In this document: one piece after another, positions 1 to 6,952 of the stretch
Layout of the letters: each line of letters begins with the position of its first letter
Numbering within the stretch: the stretch's first letter is position 1
Assembly (NCBI GenBank): GCA_964343805.1
Contig: CAYFLR010000072.1
Span: forward strand, 1-29,723
Origin: CAYFLR01 sp964343805
Lineage (GTDB): Bacteria; Bdellovibrionota_B; Oligoflexia; CAYFLR01
DNA: 29,723 nt
Direction: 5' to 3'
Program-made: the position numbers and the translations under genes
Notes under the pieces: generated by a model
Databases searched by the model: none
What the model saw: only the letters and a program-made list of their open reading frames with translations
What the model was told of the DNA's origin: nothing

Positions 1-124
1 CTTGCTCTTGTTTTTGAACTTGGATTTGATCTTGGTTTTGATCTTGTTCTTGAGCTTGTTGTTGTGTTCCAGCGAAAGCACTAAAAGAAATTGTTAATGC
101 GATAAGAGCTGCTAAAGTTTTCAT
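1..124 (-). CDS. secreted protein with alternating-glutamine repeat, 5' part only
   Basis: The reading frame starts with ATG at 124-122 and runs off the left edge, giving 41 complete codons. GGAG lies about 6 bases upstream of the ATG, a good ribosome binding site. The first 18 residues (MKTLAALIALTISFSAFA) form a typical Sec signal peptide with an AFA cleavage site. The mature part then alternates glutamine with another residue: QQQAQEQDQNQDQIQVQKQEQ in outline, coded by hexamers of the form CAA-NNN. The protein is therefore exported to the periplasm or beyond. I do not recognise a family. Low-complexity Gln repeats occur in adhesins and structural surface proteins, but that is only a possibility. 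The gene is cut by the window edge, so its length and C-terminus are unknown. Confidence 0.75.
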   Translation of the reverse strand, partial: MKTLAALIALTISFSAFAGTQQQAQEQDQNQDQIQVQKQEQ

Positions 125-292
125 TGTCTACTCCTTAATAATGTTTATAAAGCTATTGGTTTTTTTATCTCGTCGTTGCGAGATGCTGCCAAGGTATTGC
201 AAGGGGTTTGCCAACTTTTTAATTCGGCTTAACATACTGAAAGTAAAAGTTTTTATATTTTAGGGACTGTTGCAAGAGCCTCTATTGGCCTA

Positions 293-338
293 GAGTGTCT
301 ATAAACTTTACAATCAACTGTATAAATTTTAGACACTC
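293..338. repeat. 9-bp inverted repeat in intergenic region
   Basis: GAGTGTCTA at 293-301 is perfectly complementary to TAGACACTC at 330-338. The arms are separated by 28 AT-rich bases. No T-tract follows on either strand, so it is not a simple terminator. It lies about 170 bases upstream of the leftward secreted-protein gene and about 75 bases upstream of the putative rightward promoter at 412. It could be a regulator binding site or an RNA hairpin; the function is unknown. Confidence 0.45.
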
Positions 339-411
339 ATGATATAACAGGCTAAATTACCTAATATTTTACAATATGTTAATAAGACTTGGTGAAAAAT
401 AATTCCTTTCT

Positions 412-440
412 TTGACTAATACCAATATTATTGGTAAAAA
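412..440 (+). promoter_or_regulatory. putative sigma70-type promoter with palindromic operator
   Basis: TTGACT at 412-417 is followed after 17 bases by TAAAAA at 435-440, a fair match to the -35/-10 consensus with ideal spacing. A 15-base palindrome (ACCAATATTATTGGT, 421-435) fills the spacer and touches the -10, which is where a repressor would bind. No protein gene follows on this strand, but an intrinsic terminator lies about 145-170 bases downstream, so promoter and terminator together bracket a small transcript. Confidence 0.4.
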
Positions 441-446
441 GTGGGC

Positions 447-610
447 ACTTCCGGTGTTAATTGGAAGGAAAGGAGCAAGCCAACTGAACTCAATCCTTTT
501 TTAGAATAGATTTTCTACAGATAAATCCCCATTTTGGTCTCCCAAACATTCATCTCACGTTTTGCTCCTTGTGTTCAGTATGAAAGCCAGGCCTTGCCTG
601 GCTTTTATTT
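447..610 (+). ncRNA. candidate small RNA between putative promoter and intrinsic terminator
   Basis: This is the predicted transcript from about seven bases after the putative -10 to the T-tract of a strong intrinsic terminator. No convincing protein is encoded in it. Internal pairing is visible: CTTCC (449-453) with GGAAG (463-467), and AAGGAGCAA (470-478) with TTGCTCCTT (562-570), the latter closing a domain of about 100 nt. CTGAAC (484-489) can also pair with GTTCAG (573-578), which would form a pseudoknot or an alternative fold. I compared it by eye with 6S, 4.5S and tmRNA and saw no decisive match; a GGAAGGAA stretch recalls SRP RNA, but the rest of that motif is absent. The orientation rests on the terminator, which has its T-tract only on this strand. 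Confidence 0.4.
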
Positions 611-613
611 TTT
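583..613 (+). terminator. strong intrinsic terminator
   Basis: A perfect 10-bp stem (AAAGCCAGGC at 583-592, GCCTGGCTTT at 596-605) with a 3-base loop is followed by TATTTTTT. On the opposite strand the stem is followed by a mixed sequence, so it acts chiefly on rightward transcripts, although it could also help end the leftward deaminase transcript. Confidence 0.8.
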
Positions 614-623
614 GGGGATTTCT

Positions 624-1859
624 TTAAGGTTCGATAATTACTGATTCTTGTTCAGCGATTTTGTCATAGTAGTTGATGATTTGACGAACGTATTTACGCT
701 TATTTTGATAGGTTCCAGGGAAGAAACTTCTTTTAAATCCATATATTATAGAATTCTTAAGGGCTTTTGGGTTGATCTCAAAATGATCAATTCCTAACTG
801 TATTTCCTTGGTGACTGTGGTTTTACTCACTGTGCGGTTATCAGTACAAAAGGAGGTGCTGAGTCCGTAGTCGAGCATATTCTTTAAAGAGTGATCCTCT
901 AGTTTGGTTAATTCTGGGTTGGTTTGTAGATTGCTGGTTAAGCAAATCTCTATCGTAATCCGTCTTTCAGCTATATATTGAGCGAGGTCGTCAATGTATT
1001 TCATCTTGGCTGATTCGGTTTTTATTCGGGGGTCTTCAATTTTTTTGGTGTCAAACAGATAAAATCCGTGGCCAATTCGATCCGCATGCAGTTCGGTGAT
1101 GGCTTGGAAAATAGACTCAGGGCCATAGGCTTCACCAGCATGAACTGTTTTGTGCAGGAAGTTTTCATGGGCGTACTGATAAGCTCGCCAGTGGTCAGCA
1201 GCGGGAAATCCTGACTCAGCACCCGCTAAATCGAAACCTACGATAGGAATCCCTAATTTATCTCTCATTTTAATAGCTCCTTGCGCCAGTTCAAAGGAGC
1301 AAAGCGAGAATATATTTTTGGGCTCTGAAAAGAGGAGGGCGTCCATAAATTTGGTGTAGTAGTCAGAAAACCGATCAAAGGAGCGAAGGGCACAAACTAT
1401 AATTCCATAATGAAAAGGGGGCTCACTGCCATTTTCAATTTCTGGTTTGGTATTAAATTCTTGAGCCGCTTTTTGTAACCCTTTGTTAACCGATTTGAGG
1501 ACCTCTTCCATGTTCATAGTTTCATTAATATGAAGATGAGGGGCGAAACGGACTTCTATGTACCTGACTCCTTCTTTCTGGTTTTCAAGCGCTAGCTCAT
1601 AAGAGATTCTTTCTAAGTGTTCTGGTTTTTGCATGACCGCACAAGAATAGCCAAAAGTGGTAAGATACTCTTCAAGGCTTTCATATTGGTCTTTAAATAA
1701 AAGGCTGTTTAACCCTTCAACCGAGTAACTAGGAAGCTTAATACCATCCTGTTTAGCTATATCTATGATGGTGGTTAAATTGATCGACCCATCTAAGTGG
1801 AGATGTAGGTCTGTTTTAGGGATTTGTTCAATGAACTTCTTACTATATTTATCTTTCAT
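624..1859 (-). CDS. adenosine deaminase family protein (amidohydrolase)
   Basis: Members of this family hydrolyse adenosine or a related purine (or purine nucleoside) to the deaminated form in the cytoplasm, as part of purine salvage. The metal and catalytic motifs are all visible: HLHLDGS with metal ligands His19 and His21, EVRFAP, HAGE (His240, catalytic Glu243), RIGHG (His264), SNLQTNP and CTDNR (Asp340). The last motif has Asp-Asn rather than the Asp-Asp of the E. coli and animal enzymes; a TDNR form also occurs in other bacterial family members. The chosen ATG at 1859 has AGAGG six bases upstream and leaves the usual short leader before HxH. The frame stays open to a TTG at 1934, which has no good ribosome binding site. 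At about 411 residues it is longer than typical bacterial adenosine deaminases (about 330-350), with inserts after residue 130. Exact substrate is not provable here: adenine, adenosine and futalosine deaminases share this fold. Confidence 0.88.
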   Translation of the reverse strand: MKDKYSKKFIEQIPKTDLHLHLDGSINLTTIIDIAKQDGIKLPSYSVEGLNSLLFKDQYESLEEYLTTFGYSCAVMQKPEHLERISYELALENQKEGVRYIEVRFAPHLHINETMNMEEVLKSVNKGLQKAAQEFNTKPEIENGSEPPFHYGIIVCALRSFDRFSDYYTKFMDALLFSEPKNIFSLCSFELAQGAIKMRDKLGIPIVGFDLAGAESGFPAADHWRAYQYAHENFLHKTVHAGEAYGPESIFQAITELHADRIGHGFYLFDTKKIEDPRIKTESAKMKYIDDLAQYIAERRITIEICLTSNLQTNPELTKLEDHSLKNMLDYGLSTSFCTDNRTVSKTTVTKEIQLGIDHFEINPKALKNSIIYGFKRSFFPGTYQNKRKYVRQIINYYDKIAEQESVIIEP

Positions 1860-2008
1860 ACGGAGCCTCTTGTGACTTTTTAAGGAATTGATTTTTTCAT
1901 TATATTCCTCTAAGGGGTCGAAAGTAAAGATCAATTTGCCGCTAAGGCTATTCTTTCTAGGTCAGCTAGATTGTACCCCACCCGGGGGGGATTGCTTTGG
2001 GGGTATTT

Positions 2009-2034
2009 TAATCCTTGCATAAATACAAGGATTA
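2009..2034. repeat. 9-bp inverted repeat upstream of khpA
   Basis: TAATCCTTG (2009-2017) and CAAGGATTA (2026-2034) form a perfect inverted repeat with an 8-base AT-rich loop, about 75 bases before the khpA start. No T-tract follows on either strand. Its position between the divergent deaminase and khpA genes suits a regulator binding site or a 5'-leader hairpin. Confidence 0.45.
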
Positions 2035-2106
2035 TGTAAAAATCGTCAAATCCCCATGAGGCCTATATGTTAATGTTACACGTAGAAGAGATGATGGAGG
2101 AACTGC

Positions 2107-2340
2107 ATGAAAGGACTGGTCGAATATATTGCCAAGGCTTTGGTAAATCATGAGGGCGACGTTTATGTAAATGAAGTTGAAGGCAGTCAAACAAATATTA
2201 TAGAACTTAAAGTCTCTAAAGGGGATGTGGGTAAGATTATTGGTCGTCAAGGCCGTACAGCCGATGCTATCCGCACCATCTTAAATTGTTCTGCAGCTAA
2301 ATCAAATAAGCGTTATATTTTACAGATTTTGGATGAATAA
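2107..2340 (+). CDS. khpA: KH-domain RNA-binding protein KhpA
   Basis: This small cytoplasmic protein (77 residues, the normal family length) is a single type II KH domain. The nucleic-acid-binding GxxG loop is visible as GKIIGRQG, with Gly46 and Gly49, followed by the helix TADAIRTIL. KhpA proteins bind RNA, often as a heterodimer with KhpB/Jag, and affect cell division, cell-wall synthesis or RNA stability in other bacteria. The ATG has a clear GGAGG six bases upstream. In many genomes khpA lies between rpsP and rimM in the ribosomal-protein S16/trmD operon; here it stands alone, flanked by unrelated genes on the other strand. A second ATG in another frame at 2067 also has a weak ribosome site but gives only 28 codons overlapping khpA. 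Confidence 0.92.
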   Translation: MKGLVEYIAKALVNHEGDVYVNEVEGSQTNIIELKVSKGDVGKIIGRQGRTADAIRTILNCSAAKSNKRYILQILDE

Positions 2341-2367
2341 AAAGCATTTATAATCTGTTTGATAGAT

Positions 2368-4677
2368 TTACTTTTCAATAATTAATGGTCTGAAGTTATA
2401 ATCTGCTTCATCGCATGTGATCCAGCTACCCAATTCTTCAGTATAAGAGGTGGTCGGCAGGAGCAGGATATCCTTTTTCTCTTTTATAGTCGTTGAGCTA
2501 TCTAATATCAATTTCACATCAAGACAAAATTCTATTTTATTGCTTTCCACATAAGTGATGGGGACTTCTTGAATGTATTTCTTTGCCACTCCACTATAGA
2601 GAGTATAATTCTTATAAGGATAGATGTAGGAGAAGTTGAAAAAGTCTGACAGGTCATTTCCTGGATTTTCGGATTGGATATTGAGAGAGAAGTGATAGAA
2701 GGCATCTTTATCAGTGATCGGACCTGCAGTATACATGATCCCGCAGAGTTGATCCTCTTTAATGAAAGCGTAACCTGATATTAAATCCACCGCCTCTGGA
2801 CAAAGTTTGTCTTTCATATCACCCGTGGGATCTGTCCAAAAATGATCCTTGCCAATGAGTTCATCCCATTCTTTGGTGAGACCATCAATCACAATGCCTT
2901 TGGTTTTTTCCGCTTTGTTTGGATCGAGACAGCGTTCATATTCCCAACCGTCCGAAATAAAGTCATTATCAGTATCTGGCTCATCTATATATGTTTGGTA
3001 AACCATTTCATCGATATCATGCAGCCCATCTAGATCTGAATCCTTAGCGGCCTCAATTGTGAACTCTGATTCATATCCACCTTCTAGAATCCATCCACTT
3101 AACAGGGAGCTGATGTCCACATTAAAATTCAATTTCATCGAGGAAGATAGCTCCTCTAAAGTCAGATCATCGGCTTCTGCTTCCGTGTAGCTTGCTATAA
3201 ATTTATGGACCCAGGTATCATCCTCGCTCATTTTGGAAAGATAGTAAAAAAAGAGGTAAGCTTTTTGGTAGAAGTAGGCGCTCTCTTCTGATTCAATGCT
3301 AACATCTTTACTCCATGTTGAAAGAGGCACTTCTTTTCCTTCTTCAATCTTCTCAATGAGCTGCCTCAACATATCTTTATGAGCGGCATACTGCTTTCGG
3401 TGTCCAAAGAAATGTCCGATAGAGAGGTTTTCAATGAGCTGAGAGTGCCCTTCTTTGAACCATTTAAATGGAAATATACCATTGAAATAATGGGCATATT
3501 CATGGGTCATAGTTCCTAAAACCATTTCTGGTTTATTCTGCAGGAACTTTCGAGAATGACTATTGGCAAATTCAATGCCTAAGATGGTCCTATTTATTCC
3601 TGCAAAAAGGTCAGTTTCCACCAAATATTGATAGATGTCATAATCGGGGACAAAAGGTTTGTCTAATATATCTCTTACGTATAAATAGGAGGGTTTGGAG
3701 TTTTCAAAATAATAATTTACTTCAGCCTGATTGTTGTTATCACTGTACAATGTAGAAATAGTAAGAGATTCCCCCTCCTCAGCATCGGTCGGTGTGAATT
3801 CACAACTGACTTTGGTTAACCCTTGGTGGTTTTGATAGGCGGATCCCTCATCAAACAGTTCAAAGTCTTTATCTTGATTGCGAATAAAGGTACTAATTTG
3901 AATAAAAAAGTTGGGGTTTTCCCAGGGATCTTTGCCATCTGGCAGCACCTTGGTAAAATACTCTTTGGGTATTTTCAATTCCATCACTTGCCCCACTACC
4001 ATTTCAAAACCAGAGGCAACATCTTCCACTAAAGGCACACTAGCATATTCCTCACCTTCTAACATATAGTATAGCTTGCTGTTTTGTTTGGTGGTCCAGT
4101 CATTAAAAGTAATGAGGTAATTGGTACTACCCATGGTCCCTCGGGTTACTTCTCCATAAGCAAGGATAAATCGGCCGATTGGACTACTTTTTTTATCAAT
4201 CTCTTGATAGGTTTCAATCATAATATAGAGATAGTCATCATCCATATTAAAATGAAATTCTTTGATGTCAAATTGACTCTTAACCGTTTCTGAGGCAGCG
4301 ATAGATACAAAATCTTGAGCCGGATCATTTGCTACCAGAGTTTTCTCATTCCATTCTTTTTTACTTCCATCTATTTTAATTCCGTCAATTTGATAGTTTG
4401 CGGGGCTGGTGCTGTTTTCAAAATCTTTACAAAGATTGTCGCTGTGGGCAACAGGAGAGCAAAAATCCTTATCCGCTAAGTAAATATGCTCAATCACATC
4501 CCAATTGGAAATCTCTTTGCCAAAGGGAGGATAGCGATCAGTGGAAGGGTCATCTCCTGTTGATTGTGGTTGAGTGACTCCATCGGTTTTTACTTCGGAC
4601 TTGGGTTTGTCTCCTTCACAGGCAGTAAGGGATATAAGTGCAATTGTAAGCCAAATAAGGAAAGGATTTTGTTTCAA
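2368..4677 (-). CDS. large lipoprotein with gluzincin-type metallopeptidase site and Ca-binding-like repeats
   Basis: The protein (769 residues) begins with a lipoprotein signal peptide ending in the lipobox LTAC with Cys20, so it is anchored to an envelope membrane, probably the outer one. Two copies of an IDG...KEW module, near residues 100 and 600, resemble the first strands of CBM9/DOMON-like beta-sandwich domains. Between them is HEYAH (His392, Glu393, His396) followed by WFKEG (Glu409), the pattern of zinc ligands in peptidase-MA gluzincins. Residues about 543-590 carry Asp-rich DSDLDGLHDID and DTDNDFISDGWE repeats like thrombospondin type 3 calcium sites. It is therefore probably a surface or periplasmic protease, with its substrate unknown. 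It stands alone, divergent from greA, and the first 20 residues support this start. Confidence 0.75.
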   Translation of the reverse strand: MKQNPFLIWLTIALISLTACEGDKPKSEVKTDGVTQPQSTGDDPSTDRYPPFGKEISNWDVIEHIYLADKDFCSPVAHSDNLCKDFENSTSPANYQIDGIKIDGSKKEWNEKTLVANDPAQDFVSIAASETVKSQFDIKEFHFNMDDDYLYIMIETYQEIDKKSSPIGRFILAYGEVTRGTMGSTNYLITFNDWTTKQNSKLYYMLEGEEYASVPLVEDVASGFEMVVGQVMELKIPKEYFTKVLPDGKDPWENPNFFIQISTFIRNQDKDFELFDEGSAYQNHQGLTKVSCEFTPTDAEEGESLTISTLYSDNNNQAEVNYYFENSKPSYLYVRDILDKPFVPDYDIYQYLVETDLFAGINRTILGIEFANSHSRKFLQNKPEMVLGTMTHEYAHYFNGIFPFKWFKEGHSQLIENLSIGHFFGHRKQYAAHKDMLRQLIEKIEEGKEVPLSTWSKDVSIESEESAYFYQKAYLFFYYLSKMSEDDTWVHKFIASYTEAEADDLTLEELSSSMKLNFNVDISSLLSGWILEGGYESEFTIEAAKDSDLDGLHDIDEMVYQTYIDEPDTDNDFISDGWEYERCLDPNKAEKTKGIVIDGLTKEWDELIGKDHFWTDPTGDMKDKLCPEAVDLISGYAFIKEDQLCGIMYTAGPITDKDAFYHFSLNIQSENPGNDLSDFFNFSYIYPYKNYTLYSGVAKKYIQEVPITYVESNKIEFCLDVKLILDSSTTIKEKKDILLLPTTSYTEELGSWITCDEADYNFRPLIIEK

Positions 4678-4839
4678 TGGAATTTCCTAGTTTATTTTTG
4701 TATCAATACCTATATATATATCGGTTTTTTTTGTTAAAGTTCAAAATAAAAATTTACTCCCCTGATAATATTGAATTAATTATTACAGAAAACAATTCCA
4801 GCTCTTGCCTTTTGCAGCTCTTCTGGATTCGTTAGTTGC

Positions 4840-4868
4840 TTGCAATTTAACAAGGAATCACATAATAT
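4840..4868 (+). promoter_or_regulatory. putative greA promoter
   Basis: TTGCAA (4840-4845) and TAATAT (4863-4868) are separated by 17 bases, about 70 bases before the greA start. CATAAT at 4861-4866 is an alternative -10 with shorter spacing. This is a consensus match by eye only. Confidence 0.35.
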
Positions 4869-4936
4869 ATTGTCTTTCGCAAATTATGCACAAAGTGGAT
4901 TGAGATCCAAGCTAAGAGTATTAAAGGAGTGAAGAG

Positions 4937-5401
4937 ATGGGAGAGCCGATAACCGAACAGGGCTTGAAATCGTTAAAAAAGGAATTGCAAAACCTTATCT
5001 CAGTGGTACGACCAGCCATTATTAAAGATATAGAGAGAGCCCTAGAGCATGGCGACCTTAAGGAAAATGCTGAATATCATGCTGCTAAAGAGAAACAATC
5101 CTTTACAGAAGGGCGTATCCAGGAAATTAATGGTATTATTGCTGATGCTGACGTTATTGATGTAAAGCGCTTACCAAAAGATAAAGTCGTTTTTGGTTCC
5201 ACAGTAAAGTTGATGGACGAAGAAACAGAGAAAGAGGTCACCTATCAAATTGTAGGGCGCACCGAAGCGGATCTTAAAGCCAAGAAAATTGCCTATAATT
5301 CTCCTATTGCCAAAGCCTTGGTGGGAAAACGTATTGACGATTTAGTGGAAGTAAAAGCCCCTAAAGGTATTGTTGAATATTCAATTATTGATATTATTTA
5401 G
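4937..5401 (+). CDS. greA: transcription elongation factor GreA
   Basis: GreA enters the secondary channel of backtracked RNA polymerase and stimulates cleavage of the transcript 3' end. The 154 residues match the family length (about 158). The N-terminal coiled coil carries the tip motif GDLKENAEYHAAKEKQ, with the paired acidic residues Asp40 and Glu43 that hold the catalytic metal. The C-terminal FKBP-like domain ends with the usual SPIAKALVGKRIDDLVEVKAPKG segment (here split by a few substitutions). The ATG has AAAGGAG seven bases upstream. The gene is monocistronic as far as can be seen, with a candidate promoter at 4840-4868 and a weak stem followed by six Ts about 50 bases after the stop. 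Confidence 0.96.
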   Translation: MGEPITEQGLKSLKKELQNLISVVRPAIIKDIERALEHGDLKENAEYHAAKEKQSFTEGRIQEINGIIADADVIDVKRLPKDKVVFGSTVKLMDEETEKEVTYQIVGRTEADLKAKKIAYNSPIAKALVGKRIDDLVEVKAPKGIVEYSIIDII

Positions 5402-5447
5402 CCTCCTTTATAATCACTTCAATTTTTTGTTTTCTCTTGCCATATTA

Positions 5448-5470
5448 GGCTGGATTCTTAGCCGTTTTTT
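5448..5470 (+). terminator. weak candidate terminator after greA
   Basis: GGCT (5448-5451) pairs with AGCC (5460-5463) and a run of six Ts follows one base later. The four-base stem is short, so this is only a possible terminator. Confidence 0.3.
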
Positions 5471-5561
5471 CAGAAATTATTAAACTTTTCAATATTTTAT
5501 CCGAAACCTTCTCTATGTGAATAAATAGGGATTCATTGCTTTCCTAGGGAAGGGGTTGCGG

Positions 5562-6815
5562 GTGAATAGTATTACTAAGTTTAAAAGGGTGATCCGTCAG
5601 GTCGCCTTCGCTCTTTTTTTTAATCTACTTTTTATTAGCTTTTTAGGTGCTGAAACCTGGGGAAATATCAAAGGAAAAGTAACCAAAAGAAGAAAAATCG
5701 ATCCTTTTAGAGTTCAACTTTTATCCAATGATACCAAAGTATTGGAGCATTTAATTCGTTCAGGAGTTATTTTTGATCACTATAATGGAGAAGAGAGGAT
5801 TGCCTTTTTAGATGTGCAAGATCTGCGCTTTCTAGATAAAAATAACTTTGCATACCTATTGTTACCCAAGGAGCAAAGGGGTAAAAATAGGGAGAATTAT
5901 TACACCCATACAGCTCTTTCAGAAAAGTTGAGACAGTTTGAATCAGCCCACCCTCAATTAGTCAAACTCCACTCCATCGGCATGAGTCATGAAAAGAGAG
6001 AGTTATGGGCAGTTAAGATTTCTGACCATGTTTTGGTGGACGAAGCGGAACCTGAGGTGAAATTAGTATCTACCATGCATGGAGATGAAATAGTTGGCCA
6101 GGAGATGATGGTTCGTCTGATCCATGAGTTGTTATCAGGTTATGAAAATGATGAAAGGATTACCTCTTTGGTCAATTCTACCGAAATTTGGATTGTACCC
6201 AATCTAAACCCTGATGGGACGGTTGCCGGAACCAGGTATAATGCTAATTATGTGGATCTCAACCGCGATTTTCCAGATACTGTTTCTGGGGACAGTGAAA
6301 ATACGCCTGCCGGCCGGGCATTTGAAACCCAAAGTATGATGAAGTTTACCAAAGAGCATCGCTTCTCCTTGTCTGCTAATTTTCATGGTGGGGCTTTGGT
6401 GGTTAACTTTCCATGGGATTCCATGAGCCAACAAATGCCAGACTATGCAATGGCCCGATTAGTTTCGGAAGAGTATGCCCGATTGAACGAACCCATGAGT
6501 CAATCCTCCTACTTTCCTGATGGAATTACCAATGGTTATAACTGGTATCCTATTTATGGAGGAATGCAAGATTGGAACTATATCTTTCATGATTGTCTGG
6601 ATGTTACAGTTGAAATCTACGGTATTAAATGGCCCGCCTATTCTAAGGTGGATTCTATCTGGTTAGACAACCGGGATTCTCTATTAAGATATATTGAGAT
6701 GGTTCATATGGGGGTTCATGGCTTTGTGGTGGATGCTGAAACCGGTGAGCCCATCCAAGCGGAGATCAAGGTGGGAGGCATTGAAAAAGTTATGGAGAGT
6801 TTAATCGACTGCTGA
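5562..6815 (+). CDS. secreted M14 zinc carboxypeptidase (carboxypeptidase D/E-like), C-terminal domain broken by frameshift
   Basis: The enzyme removes C-terminal residues from peptides in the periplasm or outside the cell. A basic N-terminus plus hydrophobic stretch ending near FLGA is a signal peptide. All M14 landmarks are present (numbered from the GTG): HGDE (zinc ligands His173, Glu176), LNRDFP (Asn234, Arg235), NFHGG (third ligand His275) and TVEIYG (catalytic Glu351), with the GGMQDWNY segment typical of the CPD/CPE subfamily. GTG at 5562 is preferred because AAGGGG lies six bases upstream; TTG at 5556 has no spacing for it. After the catalytic domain a transthyretin-like domain begins (GVHGFVVDAETGEPI) but the frame ends early at 6815. 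The rest of that domain reads on in another frame to 6952, so one A appears to be missing in the run 6784-6788. Confidence 0.85.
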   Translation: MNSITKFKRVIRQVAFALFFNLLFISFLGAETWGNIKGKVTKRRKIDPFRVQLLSNDTKVLEHLIRSGVIFDHYNGEERIAFLDVQDLRFLDKNNFAYLLLPKEQRGKNRENYYTHTALSEKLRQFESAHPQLVKLHSIGMSHEKRELWAVKISDHVLVDEAEPEVKLVSTMHGDEIVGQEMMVRLIHELLSGYENDERITSLVNSTEIWIVPNLNPDGTVAGTRYNANYVDLNRDFPDTVSGDSENTPAGRAFETQSMMKFTKEHRFSLSANFHGGALVVNFPWDSMSQQMPDYAMARLVSEEYARLNEPMSQSSYFPDGITNGYNWYPIYGGMQDWNYIFHDCLDVTVEIYGIKWPAYSKVDSIWLDNRDSLLRYIEMVHMGVHGFVVDAETGEPIQAEIKVGGIEKVMESLIDC

Positions 6816-6952
6816 CCCCAGGTGAACACACTCTCACTTTTGAAGCACCTGGTTATCAGATTTTCACACTCCCTATATCAATAGATGGTATTCAAATGGG
6901 GCGAACGGTTTGGGTGGAATTAGTAAAAAAGGAAGTGATTTCACTAGAATAA
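6788..6952 (+). pseudogene. out-of-frame remainder of the M14 carboxypeptidase C-terminal domain
   Basis: Read in this frame the sequence continues the transthyretin-like domain: SYGEFNRLLTPGEHTLTFEA, then PGYQIFTLPISIDGIQMG and ending VELVKKEVISLE-stop at 6950-6952. The LLTPGEHTLTFEAPGY stretch is the standard hallmark of the CPD/CPE C-terminal domain. Adding one A to the five-A run at 6784-6788 joins it to the upstream frame as GIEKSYGEFNRLL. The repaired gene would be 5562-6952 and would overlap the convergent PDZ gene by 9 bases. Confidence 0.8.

Noticed and set aside
463..480. GGAAGGAA...GC stretch resembling the conserved loop of bacterial SRP (4.5S) RNA
   Set aside because: The flanking pairing and the GCAGCC part of the SRP motif do not fit, so I leave the RNA unnamed.
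581..628. 15-codon frame (MKARPCLAFIFWGFL) over the terminator
   Set aside because: It simply translates the terminator stem and T-tract and has no ribosome binding site.
1022..1222. Other frames of 60-110 codons opposite or inside recognised genes (for example 1022-1222, 7452-7727, 14526-14822, 19011-19226)
   Set aside because: Each lies within a gene with clear family motifs in another frame and shows no motif of its own.
2067..2153. Short rightward frame (MLMLHVEEMMEEL...) starting 40 bases before khpA with a GAGG nearby
   Set aside because: Only 28 codons, in another frame and overlapping khpA, without any recognisable feature. khpA has the better ribosome binding site.
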